Shown here one piece after another: positions 56,117 to 64,000 of a DNA stretch of 64,000 bases. Position 1 is the stretch's first letter. Every line of letters starts with the position of its first letter. The stretch covers positions 1,550,001-1,614,000 of the forward strand of contig QUOL01000007.1 in assembly GCA_009761415.1 (NCBI GenBank). Reading direction: 5' to 3'. A program made the position numbers and the translations under genes. The notes beneath the pieces were generated by a model. The model did not search any database, was not told where the DNA came from, and was given only the letters and a program-made list of their open reading frames with translations. Source of the DNA: Sarcomyxa edulis (lineage: Eukaryota; Basidiomycota; Agaricomycetes; Agaricales; Mycenaceae).

Positions 56117-59100
56117 ATGTCTCAATTTAGGCCTAGTCGTGCCTCTCCCCCTTCCAGACCTCTACAGTTGAAAATTGCGAATTCTGTCGTTCACTCTGTC
56201 CTATCAGCCGATCTCTCTATCTCTTCGACCATCGTATCCGCTCCAGAACTGCGCGACCTCGAGCAGCACGACATTGAACTACTAGACGCCATAATAGAAC
56301 GCGCTGGACCCTCTGCATCAACTTTTTTGACAGTGTTCAAGGCATACAACGACATTTTGCAAGAGCGTGGTCTGGATACTCATGAAGTTATTTACTATGG
56401 AAAACTATTGAAATTAGGAACTCTGAAAGGAGGGAGCTGGGCGGACAAATGGGAGATGGTCAAACTTCAACATGGCTATGGAGGTAAGTACGGTAGGCCG
56501 TCTACACCCACCAGGGCACGCGATCCACCCACGCAGACCCGCTCCTCTCACACACCAATTCGACGCGTCATTGCAACCACAAGGCCTTCTCGCATAGAGG
56601 ATGATTCGTTCACGTTACACTCGCACCAAGAAGACACCGAATATGCTCCATCCGAACCGGACACCCGCGTAGACACACCACAGTACCGTCAAGCCACAAA
56701 TCGTCCTCGTCCTCGTGCAGCACCTCCATCACCATCGACTGTCACAGAAGACTCTACTGGCTCTACGGAGACCAATGTTCCCATTTATTCAATACCACCA
56801 GCACCCGACCATCGTTTCGTGCCCCTGGCTCAGACGCGCAATACACGCGTCTGGGACACAGCAGCCTCCGAGACAACAGAGACTCGGACTGTAGCCCCTT
56901 CGACCGTACCCCCTTCATATCGTGCCACTCTTGGCGAACCAAAAATCCAGCGGCTGCGATCCACCAGCCCATCCCCTCGCCCTAGTGAGAGACCTTCCCC
57001 TTCGCCGGGCATCATATCGTCTACCACTGCTCGCCAGACTATCGCTCTAGCAAGAGAGCGAAGAGGAAGTATCGTGAACGAAGATGACGCATGGAACAAA
57101 ATCAAGATGGCTAGAGACGAGGAAGAAGCAGATAGATTTCGCGAAGAAAGAATTGTAGAGCGTTGCTGGGATGTCTGGAGACAGGGTTTTCAGTGGATCA
57201 TTGTGAGTCTCAGCCGCATCTCATCTCATCATTCCGATGTTGATGCAATTTTTTAGACCACGAACGAGCAAATCGGACATGCACGAGACAATCTTATCAT
57301 GCGTCGTAGCCTACAGCAGTGGCGAAAAATGAACACGTCGCATCAAGAGCTCTCACAGCGGGTGACTACACTAGCCAACAATCGGCGTGTAAAAACAGCA
57401 CTCAGAACATGGAAATCGAAACTCAAAGAAAAACGTCAGACCAATTGGCGCAACGAAATGCGAAGGAAGATGAAGATCGTTCGCGAGAAAAGGGAGTCGA
57501 AGTTAAGGAAGGATGCCTGGGCTAAATGGCGACAATCTTACCGGTCGCATCTTTCTGCACAACATTACACCGAGAGATTGGTGCTTCGGTTTTATAGTCA
57601 CTGGAAGAAGCAATTGTTGGAGGTGGATCGTCGGGATTCTACTGCAGATGAGTTTTCCCGTAATAGGGAGGACAAAGCTATGGAGAGATGCTGGAATCAC
57701 TGGAGGAGAGCAATAGAGATGCGGAATGCGGAGAAAGTCATTGCAGAAAAGGTCGAGGTGCGAGTCATGCAAGAAGCCTTGAGCGTTTGGAAGAAGCAAG
57801 TGTAAGTGTGATCTATCTCTCTTCAAGCGCCATGTACTGAATTCTCTGGCGTCCTAGACACGAGAATCACACTGCAGATGCTTTTTATGATGTTGTGATC
57901 ATGAAAAATGCGATGCGTTCATGGAAAGCTGCTCAAGCTCGGATACGAGTGAGTGGCATAATCGTCCTGGATTTAGTCAAGTCAAGTACTGAGGGACTTG
58001 TAGAGCATGGAAGCCAGAGCTACCAAACACATCGCGCGCCAGGATGACCTATTGGTCCGAGCTGTTGCACGCGTGTGGAAGGCCCACGAAAGAGGACGCT
58101 TACTCGAACGTGTCAAAGCAGTCAGGCTAGTTCAGGATACCTGGAATGCATGGAAGCAGCGTATGCGGACTCAGAGAGGACTCGAAGGTATTTAACGTCT
58201 TCACCAGCAGGAATTTTTTTCCTAATCCTCCAATTGTTCGACCAGACCTTGCACTTGGCTTCTCGTTGCGTTCGAACTCTTATACAGCTTCTTCTGCTCT
58301 GGAGAAGTGGCGTCAAACTTTTGCCATGCATCGGAACGCAGAAGCCTTCGCTGTGCAATATCATTCTGCTCAGTTAGGTTACCAGATGCTGCTCACGTGG
58401 CGCATTCAACTTCGCGACAAGCTGAAGATGATGAAAAAGGCCAGGATGGCAGAAAAATTCCTTACTGCTCGGAGAGCCTGGAGAGTCTGGAAAGGCCGAC
58501 TCGACGAGAAGAAAAGGGAGAAGAAGTTGAAAGAATTTGAGAAACAGCGTGTACAGAGATACTTCGAAGGTACAGCCAAAAAATTCCCCGAAGTTGAGCG
58601 ATAATCTGAAAAATTTGCAGCATGGCTCTTGCGAGTCCAACAGGAGCAACAGCGCAAGTTGGCGGAGCGGACTATCCAGCATGCAATCTCGACGGTGTGT
58701 ATTGGTCGTGACTATCGAGTTCGCACCACTCATCGTTCTACAGAGAATCATACAAACTGCCTTAACTCGATGGACCAATCGTGTCATTGAACTGAAGCTT
58801 CGCGAATTAGAGGTTGCTCAGAAACACGACAACTATTTGTTGACGTACGTCCTAGCTCATTATCTATTGTATCAGGTGTATCTGACCGTGCCACCCACTC
58901 TAGTAACGCGTTCAAGAAATGGAAAGGGGTTTGTATACGACACGTCGAAGAATACAGTCTTATGGAAAGTTATCAATATGTCAAACGGGAAGGTGAGTCT
59001 TGTGTAGGACATTTTTACAAAGTAAACATCGGTCTGACGACCCTACAGAGAACATTCGTCGTATGTTCCACCGGTGGCTTGCTGCTGCCCGTGCCTCCCG

Positions 59101-60171
59101 GCATAGACGTGTCACTTTGCAACAAAAGGAGGAAGAGATGAAACAAGTTGTCATAACCGCTACCTGGGACAAGTGGAGAGACCGTTTCAAAGACGAGAAA
59201 CTGCGCCCAATCGTACGTTTTTTATTTTCCATGCCAGAGGGTAAACGCCGTATTGACCTTCGTTCAGGAGTACGACGTCATTCTTCAGAATCAAAGAAAC
59301 TTACTATTCCGCTCCTTTGGACTCTGGCATGCCCAGACAAAGGTACCCCTTCCAGGTCTTCCCATGTGATGCCAATTCTGATTGTATATTCCAGACGTTG
59401 CCTGCTATTCGATTCCACGCCTCTCACACGAAATCGAAGGTCTGGCAGAAGTGGCGGGCGGCTATGCCCCGAGCATTGCAGGCTAAAGAAGCCCGCGAGA
59501 AGTACAACAAGGTTCTCCTTTGTAAGCATTTCTCTCATTTCTATTGAGCTATCTGTTGAGGCATGTTGCAGCGAACTTTTTCGAGAAGTGGCTCCAGACG
59601 TACCGCACTAAGATGGCACTAAAAGCTGTCGCGTGAGTTGACCCATCGATTTTATTCACCACCCGAGCTGACGGAGCATTTTAGCCGTGCAAGATATCTC
59701 CGTCTTCCTACTGCCGCTCCGCGCCAAGGGGCTGCACGAGTGACTCCAATTCCCAGGTTTCCACCTCCGCGTGCCGTCTTCCCTAACCGTGCCACTCGTC
59801 CAGAAAGCACCGACGGTAGTACAGCTGCAGATGAGCCAACCCGCCATCCACTAAGATCTGGACTGCTCGCCCATAGGACTGGGTTGCCAACTCTCCTAGT
59901 GCCAAAAGCACGGTCCGAAACAAGTCCGACTCGTCTCGAGTCTAAATATTTGGCTTCTGCAAGGTCTCGAGAACTTAGTCCGACCCGGTCTAAATATTCT
60001 GTCGATGATGACAATCGGAAGGGAAACCAAGCTAGCCCATTACTCAAGTCTCGTCCATTGACTTCTGCTGGAGGAGATGCGGGAAGAAGTAAACTATGGT
60101 ACGAACTTCGGAAAGTACAACGAAAGCCGCAGAACCCATCCGAACGTCCTCGATCGCGAGAGCCACCATAA
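56117..60171 (+). CDS. SFI1: Sfi1-like spindle pole body half-bridge protein
   Basis: Long helical protein that binds centrin (Cdc31) and links duplicated spindle pole bodies. The ATG at 56117 is followed by a conserved-looking N-terminal region (VAPELRDLEQHDIELLDAII, FLTVFKAYNDILQERGLDTH), then a Pro/Ser/Thr-rich stretch (56490-57010). From 57060 to 59640 come repeated Trp-containing helices such as RCWDVWRQGFQWI, RRSLQQWRKMN, ALRTWKSKLKEKRQ, ERCWNHWRRAIEM, AVARVWKAHERGRLLER, AMRSWKAAQARIR and KAWAKW-like units, spaced about 30-35 residues as in Sfi1 repeats. The tail is Arg/Pro/Ser-rich and ends SREPP, TAA at 60169-60171. Many introns (10 or more) between the repeats; not every border was fixed. 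Confidence 0.85.
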
Positions 60172-60585
60172 CAGCCTAATTTTCTTTGACTGCGTTCCGT
60201 GCTATTTATTCATTTATATTTATCTTAGGCCTCATCCATCGTCATGTATTACATCTATGCCCATGTCCATCACTCACAAATTCATATCTGCTTTTCGAAT
60301 ATAACGCATCACTAGCTCTCAAAATCCATTCGTCAATTGGCAAGCATTTCCCTAATTAGGACCCTCAGGGCGTCCAAAAGCCTCACTGGCAGTGCCTTTC
60401 CCACTGCTCAGACCAGTCACTCTGCATGCACATTGGCCCCGTTGCAGCGCTGCCCTTGGACACGACAGTCACACAGTGGGTGGCATCTATCGATATCAGT
60501 TCCAGTCTCTAGACTTATCATTGGCTCTGGCGAACATAAACTCGGTCTAGTTATCAAACGCATTCTCTGGGTTCAAATCATCCAA
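60172..60585. other. Intergenic upstream of MYND gene
   Basis: 414 bp. The reading frame of the MYND protein is open here from 60337 but has no ATG before 60586, so a 5' exon or the shorter start must be used. Confidence 0.4.
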
Positions 60586-61041
60586 ATGCTTCACTTATGT
60601 GCTGCCTGCGACCAAGCTACGAACAGAAGATGTATGGGCTGCAAGAAAGAATATTACTGCAGTCGCACATGCCAAGCCGACGCATGGACATCCCACATCT
60701 TTGAATGTGACCCCTCCATAAAAATCAAGACAGCCTATTACCTCGCTCGAGCTGCCTATGGGGATGAATTCCCCGACGATCCCCAAACCTGCGAAGACTA
60801 TGGCTTCACGAAGGTCTTCACGACATATGACAAGTCACATCTCTTGGGGTTGTACATAGGCCTCCTCACAGTCCTTTCGGTGACTCCGAAGGAGCTGCAT
60901 GCTTGGAGAAAAGCTGGGAGGTTGGTCGAGGAGATCAAGGCGCACTTTGAGACGTTACCACTGTCCAACCGGGGTGGATACTACCCGTGGTTCTTGCAGC
61001 ATCAATACATTCTCGAGGGACCTCCGAGTCACGCGTTGTAA
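60586..61041 (+). CDS. Short MYND zinc-finger protein
   Basis: The ATG at 60586 opens straight into a MYND finger: LCAACDQATNRRCMGCKKEYYCSRTC, then QADAWTSHIFEC, with all eight Zn ligands visible (Cys7-His with CxxC pairs). About 110 more residues follow (KIKTAYYLARAAYG, GFTKVFTTYDKSHLLGLYIG, LLTVLSVTPKELHAWRKAGR) and the frame ends at 61039-61041. MYND fingers bind Pro-rich peptides. Mushroom genomes carry many MYND-only genes, most of them longer, so this may be a truncated copy or lack its 3' exons. Single exon here, and no other family block recognised. Confidence 0.65.
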   Translation: MLHLCAACDQATNRRCMGCKKEYYCSRTCQADAWTSHIFECDPSIKIKTAYYLARAAYGDEFPDDPQTCEDYGFTKVFTTYDKSHLLGLYIGLLTVLSVTPKELHAWRKAGRLVEEIKAHFETLPLSNRGGYYPWFLQHQYILEGPPSHAL

Positions 61042-61697
61042 ACACAGGCCCCAGAACGATCTGCGCATCCATCATTGGCGCAAGATGCTGTAGACGATCA
61101 TAGCATGATTAATTCGGAGCGAGACGATGCGGAGAGAATCATGCCGGGACACTTTGCTGTTTAGGTTCAAGTTCGCGAGTTTGGGCGCTTTGAGGTGGAG
61201 CTTACTAGGGATATGATATGAGTCTAGAAACGAACTCTGTGAGCTGACAAAATATACGTCTGCGCCGTTATGCGATTGAAGCCTGGACATATTTGGAAGG
61301 AGTTCGGAGCAACTTTCGGAGCGCTTGTACTGCTAGAACGTTGGATCTTGTCTTGAGGCTATGTTATTCAGATATCTGAGCGTGTGGCGTCTTCGTGTGG
61401 AGAGTTGTCACGATCAGGCGAAGCATACGGTTTTGAAGCGACATATAATCACTCTGGACTAATCGTGTTCTGTCCTTTATCATTGAGCTATTCGACTCCA
61501 TATACTTTTCTTTCCTTGCCTTTCAAGCTGTACGTTATATCGTGCGCGGTGCGTAGTCGATGCTGAGCGCTGAATGACGACAGTACTCGTACTAGAACGG
61601 ACTTGTAGGCCCACGGCTTCACTAGAAAATCCTGTGATTAGCTACCTAGCATATTTCAGCTGATAACAGCTGCATAACGTTCTAACAGCGCTCACTA
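61042..61697. other. Intergenic, MYND gene and PIG-Y 3' ends
   Basis: 656 bp with only short, overlapping open frames (61072-61290 minus, 61384-61566 plus), neither with a recognised family. Possible decayed 3' part of the MYND gene was looked for and not found. Confidence 0.4.
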
Positions 61698-61992
61698 CTA
61701 CGAGTTACGGTAATACTGCCATCCCACCCAATTAGCGATGACGAAATATACCGTGGTCGGTATAATGAGGACCACAAAATACTTGTAATGTATATCTTTG
61801 GCGAGAGCATCGAGGAGCTACAGAGAGGGTAATGAGATGCTGTCCATTGATATCAGTAACGCCACGCACTGCGTTCCCGGTCAAAGGTAGAAAAGCGCTG
61901 AATAAGATAGCATAACTCGCGACTGCGAAGAACGCGACGGAGAGAGAAATCACTAGATATCCAGAGTTCAAGTGAAGGTCCAGAGCAACCAT
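61698..61992 (-). CDS. PIG-Y-like subunit of GPI-GlcNAc transferase
   Basis: Tiny two-TM subunit (81 residues) of the ER complex that makes GlcNAc-PI, the first step of GPI anchor synthesis. The ATG at 61992 starts VALDLHLNSGYLVISLSVAF with TM1 (to AILFSAFLPLTGN). A 48-bp or so intron (61869-61818) joins TGNA to LLDALAKDIHYKYFVVLIIP, TM2 continues TTVYFVIANWVGW and the end is QYYRNS with a TAG at 61698-61700. The pattern LLP-TG-N..LLD...D..YY..L..P plus a C-terminal W.G...R is that of PIG-Y/Eri1 proteins. Small length explains why it is easily missed. Confidence 0.75.
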
Positions 61993-62199
61993 GCCCAACG
62001 GACTCTACCCAGTCTCAAGGTGGCGGTCAACTTGAATCTCGTGGTCGCAGAATTGAAGAGTGGACACTGTCACGGTCACGGTGCCGGAGGTAAGTTACAC
62101 AAATAGCAGCCGAGGCCGGAGGGTTGCACCGTTCCTCGCGATTTAGCACTAAACTTTTCGTTCGTTCGTGCAGCCACCATCGATTTCGTTTTTTAAACA
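61993..62199. promoter_or_regulatory. Bidirectional promoter, PIG-Y / small coiled-coil gene
   Basis: 207 bp between divergent ATGs. No TATA box seen. Confidence 0.35.
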
Positions 62200-62720
62200 A
62201 TGGACTCGTCCAACTTGGAACCACCCCAGGAGGAACAGACTGGGTCTGTATTATTCACCATTTGCACGCGGTAAGAGATGGCTGTCTGATCCATTCCGAT
62301 TATCCAGAATCCAGGGCACCACCAGCCAAAGCCAGAGCGGACGTTCTGTCTCTCCCGTCTTACCGGAGATACCAAAACCAGATTTGAGCTTAGACTTTGA
62401 CTTGTCTGCTATCCTGGGCACATCGGATACATCGGAGCATCCCGAGTAAGTGCTTCCTCGCAGCCCCAGTCTCATAACCAGTCAAACGTCGCGGAACGAT
62501 GTATCAATAATGGCTCTGTAGGGTCGAAAAAGTCAAGAAACGCGCCAGCAATGTCTTGAAGCTTTCACAAGAGAACGAGAAGCTCAAAGCGGAGCTGAAG
62601 GCCATGACCGACCGGATCGAGGCTGCTGAACAGAGGAGGGCGGAATTGGCGAAGAGAGGGGAGCAGGCGCAAACACCGCCCACGAAAGAGGCGGCTCCTT
62701 CGGATTCTGAATCACCTTAA
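62200..62720 (+). CDS. Small coiled-coil protein, unrecognised
   Basis: Three exons: 62200-62243, 62308-62445 and 62522-62720, joined in frame (EEQTG-IQGTTSQSQSG; EHPE-VEKVKKRASNVL). About 126 residues: an acidic start (DSSNLEPPQEEQ), a Ser/Pro segment, LSLDFDLSAILGTSD, then a long Glu/Lys/Ala coiled coil (KLSQENEKLKAELKAMTDRI) and a Ser/Pro/Thr tail. TAA at 62718-62720. Introns have good GT..AG borders (62244-62307, 62446-62521). I do not recognise a family. The coil predicts dimerisation. Confidence 0.7.
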
Positions 62721-63391
62721 TCGAACATAGTCTTGCTGGTTCTCCGCCAAATTGCTCGTTTTCTCGCTGCACGCGTTTTTCACGATATACCCTACCTTTA
62801 TTCTATTGGACGGTCACGAATATATTCAATCCTGCACGATCTAGTTATCTGGAGACAATAGGGCCATGACCCACTGACCCTCGCTAGGTAGACTTGTCTA
62901 CAAAGAATCAGGTATTGGCCATATCAAGGTGAGCCAATCTTTTGCATTATTGATCGACACCCTGAATGAACCTTTAGGTCGAAGTAATCATCCCTTTACG
63001 AGCTTAGACTAACTCTAAAACGGACTGAACCTGGAAAACTGTCTAAGATGGTCTGCTGTGTTTCTATGCATGTTGCTCTCCGCTATCATCGTGATGTCAT
63101 GCATCGTTACAGGGAGTGACATTGTTGCACAAGATCATCGAGTGTCTATCAAGGTATGTCTAGGTGTACAATGACCATGCTGTGCTCGTCTGACTAGGAG
63201 ATGTCAACGTAGTGTCTCCTTCATGTCAATGCGTTCTGATGATGAAGATAACCTTGCACAGCATTTCCTAGTCATCAGAACTCAAGAGTGCTAGTGAAGA
63301 CTGAGTTGCTTCGAGTCACGTCCTACTTCGCCTTTTAGTTCCTAACTTCTTAAGTGCGTCTGCATTCCAACATCGCCTTCATTCATCAGAA
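62721..63391. other. Intergenic upstream of the RWD gene
   Basis: 671 bp without any open frame worth calling. I see no tRNA or snRNA pattern. TATA-like boxes are lacking near 63391. Confidence 0.4.
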
Positions 63392-64000
63392 ATGGACACT
63401 ACGAGTGTAGACCGAATGGAGACGGAGGCAGCCTCAAATCTTGACCTTGAGGCTTGTCAGTCACTACAACGCGAGGAATGGGAGGTCGTAAAGGTCCGCT
63501 TCGTTTACTCGACTCTTTCAACGCGAAATGACGCGTCGTGCTGATCCTTGACTCCCGTGTATTCCAGTCAATATATCCGGATTATGTTACTGGTGACTTA
63601 TCCGAGTCAAGTTTGATACTCAAAATACCTATCGAATTCGCAGAGTCACAGACAATCGTAGTGACTGACGATGGGAGCGACACGTCTGCAGACGAGGGTC
63701 CGAGCTCAGATTCTATAACTCTAGGAGAAATTCATCTGACGTTGTCCACGTTGCCACCTCTTGTGCTTCACGTGTGTCTTCCTCAAGATTATCCCATCCG
63801 TAGTGCTCCGGTCATAGTGTTATTTAGTGCGACGGGCTCATGGTTAGATCCTTTATGCCTGGACTATTTCGGTGAGTTGCTGATTGATATGTGGCGAACC
63901 GGAGAGGGGCTGGGTGTTCTCTACGATTGGATCGAATTTCTCCGGAGCGGGGAGTTTCTTACCGCTGTGGAACTCAGAGAGTCTGATACCACTGTCCGGT
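63392..64000 (+). CDS. RWD-domain protein, N-terminal part of an Itt1/RNF14-like RBR ligase (3' end outside window)
   Basis: The ATG at 63392 opens DTTSVDRMETEAASNLD, then EEWEVVK joined by an intron (about 63494-63568) to SIYPDYVTGD, the RWD start with its YP-like motif. Strands follow (LGEIHLTLSTLPPLVLHVCL, PQDYPIRSAPVIVLF) and the family-like helix GVLYDWIEFLRSGEFL. In fungi this N-terminal RWD precedes an RBR (RING-IBR-RING) E3 in Itt1-like proteins, but the ring part lies beyond 64000. If only the RWD exists it could be another RWD protein. Confidence 0.7.

Overview
The window looks like nuclear DNA of a filamentous basidiomycete, most likely an agaricomycete. The genes are tightly packed on both strands and are cut by many short introns of roughly 45-70 bp with GT..AG borders and short exons. 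The protein set is fungal: an Apc5/Noc3/Vps23/Src1/Sfi1/Nsa1/Rmd5 repertoire, a TEA/ATTS factor, a serine-rich GPI-anchored cupredoxin, a YAT-type amino-acid permease, and a Ngaro-like tyrosine-recombinase retrotransposon of a kind known from basidiomycetes. Gene names rest on reading the translated exons by eye; no database search was possible. Start codons were checked for ATG, because several long open frames begin at TTG or GTG.

Layout. 1-6812 (-) is an XMAP215/Dis1-type TOG-array microtubule polymerase cut by the left edge. 7066-10036 (-) is APC/C subunit Apc5, head to head with NOC3 (10176-13051 +). 13376-15117 (-) is a TEA-domain transcription factor. 15916-17831 (+) is ESCRT-I Vps23. 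18386-21298 (-) is a Src1/Heh/MAN1 inner nuclear membrane protein. 22100-23356 (+) is an F-box-like protein. 23534-25299 (-) is mitochondrial sulfide:quinone oxidoreductase. 25546-26808 (+) is an Mso1-like protein, and 27804-29480 (+) a secreted cupredoxin. 30179-31500 (-) is a NEPRO-like nucleolar protein, 31688-34334 (+) AP-1 beta-adaptin, 34449-35516 (-) an OTU deubiquitinase, 35668-37008 (+) an aldo/keto reductase, 37309-40077 (+) an ARM-repeat SmgGDS-like protein, and 40449-41936 (+) a peroxisomal enoyl-CoA isomerase/hydratase.

42137-47628 is one complete, young Ngaro/DIRS-type element inserted in the minus orientation. Its repeats have the split direct order A1-internal-B1-A2-B2. It has a Gag-like ORF, an RT-RNase H ORF and a tyrosine recombinase ORF, and no LTR-type integrase. 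To its right are an amino-acid permease (48102-50749 +), pirin (50991-52616 +), Nsa1/WDR74 (52719-54242 -), the GID E3 subunit Rmd5/Gid2 (54401-55863 +), Sfi1 (56117-60171 +), a lone MYND protein (60586-61041 +), PIG-Y (61698-61992 -), a small coiled-coil protein (62200-62720 +) and the RWD start of an Itt1/RNF14-type protein (63392 to the right edge).

Most genes are housekeeping and unrelated in pathway, so there is no biosynthetic or defence cluster. The strongest signals for a second look are the split-repeat retrotransposon with a row of stem-loops in its A repeats, a pair of consecutive 12-nt and 10-nt microexons in the isomerase gene, and recurrent GC-AG introns. Eight neighbouring gene pairs are divergent; five of them share a 5' gap of under 260 bp.
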